Shown: positions 34,181 through 46,345 of the stretch, piece after piece
Layout of the letters: every line of letters begins with the position of its first letter
Numbering within the stretch: the first letter of the stretch is position 1
From: Mikania micrantha
Lineage: Eukaryota; Streptophyta; Magnoliopsida; Asterales; Asteraceae
Assembly (NCBI GenBank): GCA_009363875.1
Contig: CM018695.1
Coordinates: 13,240,755 to 13,304,754 of the forward strand
Direction of reading: 5' to 3'
Length of the DNA: 64,000 nt
Program-made: the position numbers and the translations under genes
Notes under the pieces: generated by a model
Seen by the model: only the letters and a program-made list of their open reading frames with translations
The model's database searches: none
What the model was told of the DNA's origin: nothing

Positions 34181-35575
34181 AGAACATGATTGTAGAGCAG
34201 AACGACAATTTGAGATGAAACCAGAAGGAGTTATCTACTACCAGGATTGAGTATGGAATCCTGCGGTAGACGAATTGAGGAAGCTCATCTTTGATGAAGC
34301 ACACAAAACCAGATACTCAGTACATCCAGGCGCCGATGAAATGTACCAAGATTTACTGGAATTTTATTGGTGGCTGGGAATGAAGAAGGACATAGCCGAG
34401 TACGTCGGCCGATGTCTTACGTGTGCGAAAGTGAAGGCGGAAAACCAGAAACCGTCAGGATTACTGGAGCAGCCTGAGATTCCATTATGGAAGTGGGAAC
34501 AAATAGCTATGGATTTCTTTACCAAGCTACCCCGCACTTCTAGTGGTCATGATACCATTTGGGTCATCATCGATCGTTTAACCAAATCTGCTCACTTCTT
34601 GCCAATGCGTGAAAACTTCACGATGGACAAACTGGCGAGATTGTACATCAATGAGATAGTGGTGCACCATGGTGTACCATTGTCTATCATCTCTGATCGA
34701 GATAGCAGATTCACATCAAGATTTTGGCAATCATTGCAGAAATCTCTAGGGACGAACTTGAATTTGAGTACAGCTTACCATCTACAAACGGACGGTCAAA
34801 GCGAACGTACCATTCAAACTCTAGAAGATATGTTAAGGACGTGTGTCCTGGATTTTGGTGGAAATTGGGATTCCCATTTACCACTGATAGAATTCTCCTA
34901 TAACAACAGCTACCATAGTAGCATCGGATGTGCACCATTTGAGGCTCTTTATGGTCAAAAATGCCGGTCACCGATCTGTTGGACCGAGGTAGGAGATAAT
35001 CGCAAAACTGGGCCAGAGCTTATTCAGGAAACTACTGATAAGATAGCCCAGATTCAACAAAAGTTACAAGCAGCTCGAAGCAGACAAAAGAGTTGCGCCG
35101 ATAAACGGCGCAAGCCGTTGGAATTTCAAGTGGGAGACAGTGTCATGTTGAAGGTATCCCCATGGAAAAGCGTAGTACATTTCATAAAGAAGGGCATATT
35201 ATGCACCGCGATACGTTGGACCGTTCGAGATCGTTGAACGGATTGCTCCTGTTGCGTATAGGCTGAGACTACCTGATGAACTCAACGGTGTACATAGGTG
35301 TTTCACGTCTCAAATCTTAAGAAATGTCTTGCAGATGAATCACTTGTCATATCGATAGGGGAAATTCAAGTGGACGAACAATTCCATTTTATTGAAGAAC
35401 CTTTAGAAATTATGGATCGCGAAGTTAAGCCCCGTATTCCAATTGTCAAGGTTGGATGGAATTCAAAGCGCGAACCCGAATTCACTTGGGAACGCGAGGA
35501 TCACATGAAATCTAAGTATCCCCAACTGTTTATAGAGGAAGACGTGCCTGATAACGATTCTTAAATTTCGGGACG
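34181..35575 (+). pseudogene. Element F: integrase, frameshifted near its end
   Basis: A 320-codon stretch (34275-35237) holds the zinc-binding domain (YSVHPGADEMYQDL, CLTCAKVKAENQ), the core Asp in WKWEQIAMDFFTKLP, the second Asp in SIISDRDSRFTSRFWQSL, STAYHLQTDGQSERTIQTL and the Glu in LPLIEFSYNNSYH, then the C-terminal domain FQVGDSVMLKVSP. A frameshift near 35200 ends it. The tail resumes at FHVSNLKKCLADESL (35298) and ends VGWNSKREPEFTWERED and YPQLF. All three catalytic acids are present. Confidence 0.9.
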
Positions 35576-35582
35576 AAGTTTT

Positions 35583-35596
35583 TAAGAAGGGGTGAC
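35583..35596 (+). other. Polypurine tract of element F
   Basis: TAAGAAGGGGTGAC lies directly before the 3' LTR start TGTAACATCAG at 35597. Confidence 0.75.
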
Positions 35597-38500
35597 TGTA
35601 ACATCAGTGCCAGAAACATAACGGGAACAGTGACGTTTACAGTGACTCAGGTATGAACTAAGTGTATTACATGTATACTATTATTATTGGATGTTTGACA
35701 CAGAACTGTTACACATCTATTACAGAAACATATGCAAATCGATGGTTTAACAATCAGAAATTCATCTGACAACATAGAACTATTATGTAAATGTTAGTTA
35801 GGAATTTATCATGTAAAAACGTATGGGAGATTTCACAAAACAAAACCATAACGGATGTCGTTACATGAATGTTAAATTGACGGGCTATTCGTATAGGTTA
35901 CGATCTGTACGAATATACCTGAAAGTTTAACGTTCTGAATGATATTCAATAGTTAGAAAATCACATCGAAAAGTGTAGTTATCGTCGTGTTCGTACGGGT
36001 GACGATTCGAACGAGTATGCGGGAAAACAGTACGATGCGATTAAACAGATAAATTTAACGTTTTCAGAATTTTAAAAATAAATAAAAGATATATAGTTAA
36101 TTTACTAGGAATTTCCACTTAAATTAAAATGTAAAACTTTATTTTAAAATCATGTCGTTTCATTACGAGAAAACCGAAAACCGACATTTTTATGAAGAAC
36201 CGAGCGAAACCAAATGAGCCGGAACACACCCGGGTATTTGAAAGCATTTAATATGGCATTCAATGCCATTCATTCTCCCCTACTGCTCAGTCTCTCTTCA
36301 TCCCGTCATTCTCTCTCTCTAAACTCTCTCCCTAAAACCCAAACACTAGAATTCTCAAATCTCCACTAAATTTGATGATTTTGGTGTCAAAACAACCACA
36401 ATAACTTGTAGATCGAGAAAGTACAAGGAATTCGAGCTTGGAACCATCTGAAACGAGGTATAATCGAGTTCAAAGTCACGATTTTTAGGGTTTTTCTTCC
36501 CCTTTTTGACGCACACATTTACAACCTGTTTTAGACCATCACAAGCCTTAGGAGCCGTACGTAAATGGTCTAGGGCGAGGTAGAAACTTGTGTGACTCCG
36601 TGCATCAGCCATTAACACCAGGAATGGGGTGCCTAAAATGGTCCGGTCGTGATGGGCGAAGGAGCCAATCAGCTCGGGTAAATGGTCAAGGGCCGAGTGA
36701 CACACCCTCACGGCCGAATGGAGACTCTACTCGCATGCACATGGGCGACCGAATGGCTACCAGTCGAATGTCCCATTCGGGGAGACCATTCGCAGGCCAA
36801 ACTCATTCGCACGAATCATCTTTGCTCGGCTGAACACCCCATTCGCATGTTTCATGGCTCAGCCAAGTCTGTAACGAAAGAAGGGGGTTTTTTCGCATGA
36901 CAGCCATTCGCATGGTCAATCTCATTCGGTGAAATTGTGATGACTGAAGGGACAGAATGGGTAGAATAAATTAGTTCGTGAACTCTCCTTTGCATGCTTG
37001 TTAGCCATGCATACTAGTATACGAGTGGGAAATTATTAGGGTTTCCAAGTATGACAATCACCCATGCTAAGGGTTGTCAACACCAACCCCTTTCTAAAAT
37101 GTTCTAAACTACAAACATGGAATTTTAACCATCAATTGGGTTTAAACCACTCGGGTTTCGTTAAACGAAGTCATGAATAAGGTTGTTGAGAACTACTTAA
37201 AGAATCAAGAAACAATCTAAGTATATATGTGTTGACTACCTTGTCAACACCCAATACTTAGTAAATTTATGCAAATATATAAGTAAATTAGATAGTTCAA
37301 TTGAACTTTCTAAAGTAAGTTATCTACGAGAACGATCAAAGAACTACGAGCCACGAAGAACGAAAGAAGAACTTAGAGTTAATCTAGTGGGATTAACCTA
37401 AGTCTAACATGCTTAACTTGTTCCTTTCTAAAAAAATAACTTATGTTTTGTGAAAGTGAATTAATTTATAAACTTCTTTATTTAAATGTTCTAAAATAAC
37501 TTAAATGACTTCCTAACTTAATATTTTGCAACTTAAGATTAAATTTCAAATAAAAAGATTATATAAACCTTGCATAAGTGAGGTTTAGTTGTGATTATCT
37601 GAGGGATAATGTTTCATATAGGGTAATTAGCATAGAATAACTAGAGAAACCTAGTAACACATTAGCAAGTATGTAGGACACTTAGTTACACACCAAGATC
37701 TAAACCCTCGCTACGTCAATCCTATATACTTACCGTATTCAAATCATAATAAATCAATGAGGTATTGAAGACATATAGCTTACAAAGAACGAGCGCGTCT
37801 ATCATTCTTGGTTTTTCTGTAAGAGCTACGACACAGGTGAATTCATTGCCCCTTTTCTAAACATTTTGTTTTTTTTTAAACACGGGGCTAATAAGCATGC
37901 GTAAACTATTTTCCTAGGAATATATTTTACTCAAATGCTTTTACTTTATATACTTTACATGTATAATATTTAACCTGGATTATGTCTAGGTAAATTATTT
38001 ACAGGTTTTCAAAAGGAGTTGTTTATTCATCAAGAATAAGTAACTGTTTAAACTCAGGAGAACTATTTTCAACGGTCTAAAACAAAGAACTATTTCAGTG
38101 GTGTGTTTTCAAAGAACTAACGAACTATTTCAAAGAACTGTTTTTCAACAGTGGGTTATCAATGAACTGACGAACTATTTCAAAGAACTATTTCATTGGT
38201 GTGTTTTCAAAGAACTAAAGACGTGTGACGGATCAATGTTTCAGACGAATCAATTACATAGTGGATTATCTGGGAAGTGTCAAAGATAACATGTGCCAAT
38301 AACGAAACAAAAGACCTATATTTCAAGAAGTTCTAGCTTGACCGTTTCATTATAGGCCGCGTGTTTGATGCCACTTACAGTAACCACTAAATCATACGAA
38401 CTATTTTTAGAGGAATGTTTGGGAAATATTCAAAGATAGCATGTGCCAAAGAACTAACAATCTATACGAACAAGGACGAACATGGATGATCTAAAGAACT

Positions 38501-38824
38501 GTAAAATCCTATATATCAAAAGATGTCTTAGCTAGACTGATTGATTGTAGGTCGCATGCTTGATATTTACAAATTTCCTCAACTACTAAGAACCTTAATT
38601 GTTAGACTAGTCTACTCGAGTATGACCAAGGCCCAATCTGTAGGTCTTAGATTTTATTAAATGTTTATTTATTCATTTATTTAAGCATTTAACTTAATAT
38701 TTCTACAAATGCTATGGTTGATCATGATTGTGTGATGAACTTAAGGAACAAGAGATTTCCATATTTTGTGAAACTACAAGAACTAAGAACTAAAGAATTA
38801 ATGTGTTGATGATGAGAAATGAAT

Positions 38825-39200
38825 CGCTTAATTATCATTAACAACAATATGTTACGCAGTTTGGTATGTGGTGGGCTGGTGGCTGGGCTGGCGGTAAACA
38901 TGACCCTACATATGCCCTATATATAAGCATACTTGATTGGATAGTATAGGTGGTTGTTGATGAGGTTAAGGTTGCCATTGTGGGCATTCAGTGTTAACAA
39001 ATTTCAGGTTGTTCAAAGCTTGTGAATCGTATGTATGTGATAAAACGCTTAATTATCACTAAAAACAATATATAATGTAGTTTGGTGTGTGGTGGGCTGG
39101 CGGCTGGGTGGGCGGTAAGTTCGACCCTACGTATGCCCTATATATAAGCATACTGAATTAGATGATATAGGTGGTTATTGGTGAGGTTAACGTTGCCATC
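38825..39200 (+). promoter_or_regulatory. Duplicated TATA module, period 221 bp
   Basis: Two tandem units start at CGCTTAATTATCA (38825 and 39046). Each contains a GTGGTGGGCTGG stretch and CCCTATATATAAGCATA (38916 and 39137). The downstream copy would define the R region. Confidence 0.7.
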
Positions 39201-39403
39201 TGGTCAGGTTTGTACAAAATTCATTTTAAACAAAACTATATGAACTCACCAACCATGTGTTGACTTGATTTTTTTGCATGACTTCTCAGGTGACGAACAG
39301 GTTAATTAAGAAAGTTCGTGCTTTTGGACTAGGATGCCCGAATATAGGACCTAGTATTTTTGGACGTGCATATTTTTGAACATCATTATATGAATTCTTT
39401 TGT

Positions 39404-39426
39404 ATATCTTGTGCAGATAGAAGATA
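39404..39426 (+). other. Conserved LTR hairpin
   Basis: TATCTTGT-GCAGAT-AGAAGATA is one mismatch from a perfect stem. The same stem is at 10200, 42204 (minus) and 57348. Confidence 0.5.
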
Positions 39427-39643
39427 GATGAATTATGATGTTGTTGGTAGATTTACATTGTTAAATTATGAGCAATACTGATGTAATTTAACTCTGTAAT
39501 TCTATATCATTTAGTTTTTTCTCATTTTATATCATGTGCAATATAACAATTTGATAATGACGATTATCATCCCCGATATCGCGCTCCGGGACCAATCCGC
39601 CCGACGGGACACACGATCCGGCCCGCCGGCTCGGGATGTGACA

Positions 39644-40184
39644 TGTCTTCTTCTTGAACTCTGAGTTGATGATACCCGGAACGTAAATCGATCTTCGAGG
39701 AATACTGTGCTCCTTGTTGTTGGTCAGAAAGATCATCAATCCTCGGTAGTTGATACCGATTCTTTATAGTTAGTTTGTTCAGCTCCCTATAATCTATGCA
39801 CATCTGAAAGAATCCATCCTTATTTTTCACGAACAAAACCGGAGCTCCCCTTGGTGAGTAGCTCGATCGGATGAAACCCTTATCCAATAAATCTTGCAAC
39901 TGATTTGACAATTCCTGCATCTCCGAAGGGTCTAACTTGTAAGGAGATTTTGCAACAAGGGTTGCTTTAGAAACTATGTCAATACGGAATTTTACCGGTC
40001 GTGCTGGTGGCAATCCTGGTAGATCGTCAGGAAATACTTCAGGGTATTCCTTTACTACTGGCACGTCTTGAATATTGATCTTGTCTTTCTCTTTTTCCAC
40101 CACATGAGCCTGAAAAGCTACACACTGCTTCCGTAAACACTTACGCGCCTTTATGCAGGATATAATTTTGACTCTCCGTTTTGC
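39644..40184 (-). pseudogene. Element E: RT N-terminal part
   Basis: The minus-strand frame encodes VPVVKEYPEVFPDDLPGLPP, SPYKLDPSEMQELSNQLQDL, GFIRSSYSPRGAPVLFVKNK, MCIDYRELNKLTIKNRYQLP and KIDLRSGYHQLRVQEED. It then runs into the LTR of element F, which sits in the RT coding sequence before IPKTAFR. A stop at 40185 separates it from protease in the same frame. It is the linker and fingers/palm start of RT. Confidence 0.85.
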
Positions 40185-40643
40185 TTAATCCCCTCGAACT
40201 TCCAAAACATGGTCGTTCGCTATCGGTATTTGAAGTAGCTTTTTAGAACAAATGACTTCTACCCTATTGAGAGATAGCCAATCCGTCCCAACAATGACGT
40301 CGAAACTGACCAACTCCATCGATATCAAATCAATGGTGAATGTTTGGCCATTAAGTGTTAATGGGAAGTTTCTTACTATTATACTAACTGTGATTTGTTT
40401 CCCATTCGCTACTTCAATGATATAAGGGGAGTCTAAAGTTTCCTCAATATGATGAAGTTGGCATGCAAAGTTGGCCGAGATAAAACTCTGATCCGCACCA
40501 GTGTTAAATAGAATAGATGCATAAAAGTCATGTAAAAGGAATGTACCGGAGACCACGTTCGGGTCGTGACGAGCAGCTATGCCCCTAATGCAAAAGCTCC
40601 TCCGCGGGGTGCTTGAACTGTTGGTTGCATCTTCTTTGGGCAT
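40185..40643 (-). pseudogene. Element E: aspartic protease, active site changed
   Basis: The frame shows GTFLLHDFYASILFNTGADQSF, where the catalytic Asp of the DTG motif is Asn (near 40504). It continues with IEVANGKQITVSIIVRNFPL, FDVIVGTDWLSLNRVEVIC and a short tail. In an active element this protease cuts the Gag-Pol polyprotein. The frame differs by one from gag (frameshift near 40577-40640). Confidence 0.85.
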
Positions 40644-41863
40644 TTCCTTGAAAAGTGACCAATTTTGCCACAGTTATAGCAGCCGCCGTTGTATTGATTC
40701 GGATTGTTGGGTGGAGGGAGAGCTAATGAAGCATTGTTTACTACTTGAGCCGATGCCATTCTGCATTTTTGGACACAATGACCTTTTCTTCCACATCCCG
40801 TGCAGTGCTTGTAGGGAGTATTAGCAGCATGATGGTACTGACATTTGGCACACAAAGGGTATGTGCCAGTTAATGGTCTCTTGTTGGGGTTATGTGGTGC
40901 AGCTGCTACTTGATTGAGTGGGGTAGTCATCGTATAGTTCTTGATGACCTTTTGTTTCTTCTTGGGAAGATGAGTGGGTCTCTTGAATGATTCTTCATTG
41001 CTCTTTCCTGTGTCAGCTTTCTTCTTTAGAGTTCCAGAAGCTACCATCACCTGAGTGAGTTTTCCCGACAAACTGATAACTGACTCCAAAGTGACAGTAC
41101 TTGCTGCTATGACCAAGCCCTGTATGCAGGCAGACAATCCACCTACATACCTGTCAATCATCTTCTCCAGTGTTGGTACCATGTCTGGCACCAAAGCTAC
41201 CAAGTCATGATAGCCGGTAGTATAACCCATGTGATCAGCTCCTTTCATCACATGGTTTGACAGCTTAGTTTCCACCCTCTATAGCTCGTTTTTTGGACAG
41301 AACTCATTTCTCAGTTTAGTCTTGAAATCTGCCCAAGGCAACGTTAGTGCCTCATCTCTACCTCTAGCTCGGTTATGTGAATTCCACCATGTCAAAGCTC
41401 GCTTGCTGAATGATCCGGCAGCGTAGTGAACTTTGTGATACTCTGGACAACTGCTGATGTCCAGGGTAGTCTCCATCTTTTTAATCCATTGGATTAATCC
41501 AACGACTCCTTTAGTACCGCTAAAGCTTGGTGGTTTGCGTCCCACGAATGACTTGTAGGAGTAGTCTGGTGTAGTGCCGGTGTTTCAGCTAGCTTCTCCT
41601 GATGAGTTCCCATTGTTGTTGTTGTTGGTGTTGATCCGGTTGATCATGTTTGGAATCACTTCTTTCAGTTGATTAGTCAACTGACTGGTAAGTAGGGTTG
41701 CTAAAGCAATAGTGGCAGGATCCAACCCTAGATTCTGGTTCTGGTGAGGTGGAGTGTGTGGGGGAGGAGGAGGAGGTGGAGGAGGATGTGGCGGTGGTGG
41801 TGGAGGCATTCTGATCACAACCGAAAGAACATCATTGGTGCAATGATCGAATGCGGAAGACAC
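40577..41863 (-). pseudogene. Element E: gag with two nonsense codons
   Basis: One minus-strand frame is interrupted by stops at about 41585 and 41279. It begins with a proline run (PPPPPHPPPPPPPPP) and TIALATLLTSQLTNQLKEVI, then the Gag core KPPSFSGTKGVVGLIQWIKK, KRALTWWNSHNRARGRDEAL and FKTKLRNEFCPKNEL, then LSNHVMKGADHMGYTTGYH. It ends with two zinc knuckles, CTGCGRKGHCVQKC and CYNCGKIGHFSRKCPKK. Gag forms the virus-like particle and binds RNA. The ATG at 41863 follows the primer-binding site by about 105 bases. Confidence 0.88.
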
Positions 41864-41968
41864 ATGTAAATAAAATCCTAAGTCTTATGTTCTCTACATG
41901 AAAGGTCCCTAGGTTATAGTCTAGGCCAAACCATTTAAATAAATAACCTATGTTTCTCTATAACCATG

Positions 41969-41981
41969 GCTCTGATACTAA
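41969..41981 (-). other. Primer-binding site of element E
   Basis: The minus strand reads TAGTATCAGAGCC two bases after the LTR end TGTGACA. It is one base from TGGTATCAGAGC, the plant site that pairs with the 3' end of initiator-methionine tRNA. Confidence 0.8.
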
Positions 41982-42439
41982 TCTGTCACACCCCAAGCCG
42001 GCGGGCCGGATCGATTGTCCCGTCGGGCGGAAGCTTCCAGAGGCGTGATATCGTGGATGATAATTAGAATGATCAGATTGTTTTACATAGCCCATGATAT
42101 GATATGAGAAAACACTAAATGAAATGGAATTACAAAGTTAAATTACAATAGTATTGTTTCATAATTTAACAATGTAAATCTACCAACAACATCATAAAAT
42201 ATCTATCTTGTATCTGCACAAGATATACAAAATACTATGTATAATGATGTTCAAAATATGCACGTCCAAAATACTAGGTCCTTTTGGGCATCCTAGTCCA
42301 AAAGCACTAACTTCTTAGCTAAACCTGTTTGTCACCTGAGAAGTCATGCAAGAAACCAAAGTCAACACATGGTTGGTGAGTTAATATAGTTTTGTTAATG
42401 AAAATGAATTTGATCAAACCTGATAAGTGACAACCTTAA

Positions 42440-42710
42440 CCTCATTAATAACCACCTATCCTATCCGATTCAGTATGCTTATATATAGGGCATACGTACC
42501 GTCAAGCCCATCCGCCAGCCCACCACATACCAAACCGCATAATATATTGTTAATAATGGTAGTTAAGCGTTTCACCCAACACACCGAACTGACAACCTCG
42601 AACATCTGAAAACTGATAACCATGAACAACCGAAATGACAACCTTAACCTCATTAACAACCACCTATCCTTTCTGATCAAGTATGCTTATATATAGGCAT
42701 ACGTAGGATC
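42440..42710 (-). promoter_or_regulatory. Duplicated TATA module, period 208 bp
   Basis: On the plus strand GCTTATATATAGGGCATACG occurs at 42477. A copy lacking one G is at 42685. Both are complements of the TATA block in the plus-strand LTRs. Confidence 0.7.
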
Positions 42711-42904
42711 AAGCCCAGCCACCAGCCCACCACATACCGAACCACATAGAGTATTGTTGTTAATGATAATTAAACGTTTCATTCGCACAACACACTAGAT
42801 CGTAAATTCCATAACAATAGTTCCGCTAGTTTCATCAAAACACATAACAACACCATAGGACCTCTATTGAAATATAGGATTTTATAGATCGTGTAGTTCT
42901 TTCT

Positions 42905-43095
42905 TGTTCATTCTTGTTCATTAGATCGTTTAGTTTTTTGGCAGATGCTATCTTTGAATATTTCCCAGATATTCCTCTGAAAATATATTGTTGAAAATAG
43001 TTCTATGAAAGTAGATCGTTGAAAATAGTTTTTTGAAAATAGATTGTTGAAAATAGTTCTTTGATAATAGATCGTTGAAAATAGTTCTTACTTGA
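42905..43095 (-). repeat. GAAAATAGTTCTTTGA array
   Basis: Five or six irregular units of GAAAATAGTTCTTTGATAATAGATCGTT occupy the same LTR position as the AAAGAACTATTTC array of element F, whose complement they contain. Confidence 0.75.
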
Positions 43096-43847
43096 AATGA
43101 AACAATTATCAACTTATGATAAGCAAATAATCCTTTTGAAAACCTGAAATACGTTTACCAAGACATAATCTAGGATAACAATTATACATATATGATGTAA
43201 AAGCATTTAAGTAAAATATAGTCCAAGGAAAATAATTTACACATGCTTCTTAGCCCCGCATTTATAAAACAAAAATGTTTAGAAAAGGGGCAATGAACTC
43301 ACCTGTGTTGCTATGCAAATGATACAAGAAAGGTATGCGCTCTCGTTTGTGTTTTGTTTGTAAACACACACCTTTTACATCGTACAAACTTTATAAACAT
43401 ATTTAAATATATCCACATACTTAAAATAAGTTAACTTATGCAAAACTTTCACAAAATGTTTGATTGTTAACTTCAAACCACCACCCAAGCCTTCATGTTC
43501 AATTCCGATCACCATCACCGTTCACCGACTCTTTTGTACCTGTAAACACCACATGTAGATCACCATTAGTTCGTTTAAACTAAGTAAGATCACCCCGCTA
43601 TATTCTCAAGTATATTCCATAACACCATATGGATAATCTAATAATGTCCCACATATAATTTAGTAACATTATTCGATCGCATACAAAACGATTTACTAAC
43701 GGGTCGTTTTCACCCAAATTCCCGTAAATCTCCCATTCATGTTCAACCATTATAATTTAACACAACATATATGTGCACACGAAACTCCAATTGTGCATCA
43801 TATTTTTCAAAAGTCAAACTTAAACGATTCGATTCTTAAATTTGGAT

Positions 43848-44440
43848 GTCTACACTCTTGTAGATCATATTTGGTTCACACACCTTGTGAATCTATTACA
43901 TTGGATTTGCAAGTCTTATGTTCACACACCTTGTGAATCAAAGCATGCACATTATGAATTTAATGTCTACACTTTTGTAGATCATCTTTTGTTCACACAC
44001 CTTGTGAATCTATTACATTCGATTTGCAAGTCTTATGTTCACACACCTTGTGAATCAAAGCATGCACATTACCAATTTAATGTCTACACCTTTGTAGATC
44101 ATCTTTTGTTCACACACCTATACATTGGATTTGCAAGTCTTATTTTCACACACCTTGTGAATCAAGCATACACATTGCCAATTTAATGTCTACACTTTTG
44201 TAGATCATCTTTTGTTCACACACCTTGTGAATCTTCTGAATTGGATTTGCAAGTCTTATGTTCACACACCTGGTGAATCAAAGCATGTACATTGCCAATT
44301 TAATGTCTACACTTTTGTAGATCATCTTCTGTTCACACACCTTGTGAATCTATTACATTGGATTTGCAAGTCTTATGTTCACACACCTTCTGAATCAAAG
44401 CATGCATATATCTAATTCAATGTCTATACTTTTGTAGATC
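43848..44440. repeat. 117-bp satellite built of palindromes
   Basis: GTCTACAC starts units at 43848, 43965, 44082, 44188, 44305 and 44422, so the periods are 117, 117, 106, 117 and 117. Each unit holds one TCTACA-N4-TGTAGA and two TTCACA-N5-TGTGAA palindromes. Long open frames across it (43842-44415) simply follow the repeat and are not genes. Confidence 0.92.
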
Positions 44441-45355
44441 ATAACCTCAACATTATGACGGTTGTTTACGCTCTTGTAAATCAACTCATTCATTTTCATT
44501 AGTTGGATGTTCACACACCTTATAAATCATTCAACTACAATAACTACACTAAATATAACCGTTTATATCAAATTCAATCAAAACACAAATCACATGTATG
44601 CTAAATGCACAAATACTTGTAGTGTGGACTCACCCAATCCTACAACTACAAGTTTAATCAAATAGGTAACTTACACATAATTTGAACCCATTCACTTGTG
44701 TTTACATCAAATACATTCCCAATTCATATGTTCACACACATGTGAATCATTTAACTACATATTAACACACAATGTTCACTCTCTAGTGAATTAACTAAAA
44801 TTGTTTACACAATTGTAGATTATCAAATACAATTCTTTCTATCTACCAAATAGGTATCGCACATTTAAAATTCAAAACAACACACTTATGTGTCTCATTG
44901 AGTTTTCACACTGTTGTGAATCACTCAAACTTTCACTAATATAATTATGTTCTCACCCTGGAGAATCTACCAAAACAAAGTTTACAGTATGTGTTATTTA
45001 CACATATTATTAACCTTAGACACAAAAAAAAAATAGTCACACATTTGTGATTCAAAATAACATATATTAGTGTCTAACTTTCAATTCAACATAACATCTG
45101 TCACTCATACGTATGTTCACACACCTTGTGAATCATATAAAGGCAAATCAATTACAAATTGTTCATATCCATGTGAACCAATTTCAACATACTTTCTGTA
45201 AACATTATTAACACTCATGTGGATTAATATCAATTAAAGCAAACATGAAAGCCTACACACTTGTAGGTCATCACTATATCACATTTAACACATGGTTGAT
45301 ATCCATGTGGATCACCAATTGAGTTTTGTTCACATGATCACAATATTTGTGATTC
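44441..45355. repeat. Dispersed palindromes with covarying arms
   Basis: Single 19-20 base palindromes with different arms follow the satellite. Examples are 44730 (TTCACA/TGTGAA), 44774 (TTCACT/AGTGAA), 44904 (TTCACA/TGTGAA), 44949 (TTCTC/GAGAA), 45035 (TCACA/TGTGA), 45115 (TTCACA/TGTGAA), 45251 (CCTACA/TGTAGG) and 45336 (ATCACA/TGTGAT). Nearly all start after G and end in ATC. Confidence 0.85.
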
Positions 45356-46146
45356 ATTATCATAACATTAAACAAACTCAATAGTAAAAGGTGACTTAAC
45401 TTGTTCAAATGGTTGATCACTTTCTACAACCTCTTTTCCATTTTTGTGACTTGTCTCTTGACTTTCATCACCACATCTAGTTGCAATTCACATATATACA
45501 ACTAGTTTCAATACACACAACACCTATACATATTGATTCAGACTCAATTGAATCTCATTCATCACTATGTGGCACGTCAAGTTACCACTTATAATTAACA
45601 TATTTACGTCAAATCATTGACTTTCAAATCTCAAGCATTTAATCAAATACTTGAATCGGATCTATCATTCCAAAGAATGATCCAAAGCCATCATAACCAT
45701 TATTTAATCATCCTACTAGTTATCAAACACAATGATATGGATTTCATGATAACTGGACATATAACGGCTCAAAACAAAGATTTCACCGTTAAAATACCGA
45801 GTTCTTCGTTTCTAATTATTCCTAGACATCATCTAGGCAATAATCAACAACCATAATCATTGTATTATGTTCAAAAACTAGATTTAATCCATACACTATC
45901 AAATTAGTAGGATAAAACGAATCGTTACCTGATCATATGGATTTCTCAGATAGAAACGTTGATCATGATTTGTAGAATCGTTCCTTTGCACGATCCGGAC
46001 GATCTGGTGGCTTAAAATTGAGATTTAGATGATAATATTTCGAATTTTTCGTCTGTAAGGGAATGTATATTCGAGAATGAAGAAAACTAATATTCTGTGT
46101 GAAATCTGATATTTCAGCCTGATATTTCAAACCGCCTTGTCCCTCG

Positions 46147-46345
46147 CGTACTGCCTAGCGGGACGTTTGGAGCTAGGCCTACCGAAAAGGATTTCGAAGG
46201 CCTCAAATATTTTACTTCCGCGCGCACCGCCTAGCGTGGCCAACTGGGACCAGGCATACCGCGCAGTTTCCAGGAATCCTCAGATATTTTACAGCCTTTG
46301 CGTACCGCCTAGCTGGGCAGAGTGGCTCTAGGCATACCGCGAGGC
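46147..46345. repeat. Three palindromic GCCTAGC units, period 76-78 bp
   Basis: GCCTAGC starts at 46153, 46229 and 46307. Each is followed about 20 bases on by its complement or a variant (GCTAGGC, CCAGGC, CTAGGC) and TACCG. The block is GC-rich against its surroundings. Confidence 0.85.

Larger units (their letters stand above)
28610..39643 (+). mobile_element. Element F: 11.0 kb LTR retrotransposon nested in element E
   Basis: Both outer borders are clear: TGTAACATCAGTGCC at 28610 and GATGTGACA at 39643, with the direct repeat TGTCT at 28605-28609 and 39644-39648. The host RT reading continues across the two sides. The left LTR is truncated at about 32118 and the internal region carries deletions, but the 3' LTR is complete (4047 bp). 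In the first 125 bases the two LTRs differ at about seven positions, and long later stretches are nearly identical. Insertion is therefore not recent but much younger than element E's own decay. Confidence 0.92.
35597..39643 (+). mobile_element. Element F: 3' LTR, 4047 bp, complete
   Basis: It holds the full set of long-LTR parts: palindromes at 35888-35915 (TGACG changed to TTACG) and 35989-36016, CT tract near 36290-36330, GAG|GTATAA (36458), CGAATGG/CATTCG array (36640-36945), ACACAG|GTGAATTC (37837, donor weakened by one change), AAAGAACTATTTC repeats (38056-38215), two TATA modules, CTCAG|GTGACGAACAGG (39286-39303), hairpin (39404-39426) and GC-rich end (39575-39643). It is bounded on the right by the TGTCT duplication and element E. 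Confidence 0.92.

Noticed and set aside
43842..44415. Repeat-protein-like open frames with HTPCES and DHLLFTHLVNLL units
   Set aside because: They read straight through the 117-bp satellite. The frame is kept only because 117 is a multiple of three, and the frame breaks at the 106-bp unit.
43848..44440. CRISPR-like array
   Set aside because: Repeats are contiguous 117-bp units without unique spacers, in a plant retrotransposon LTR.
45617..45856. 79-codon frame as a small gene
   Set aside because: It is within the non-coding start half of the composite LTR, with no domain or conservation seen.
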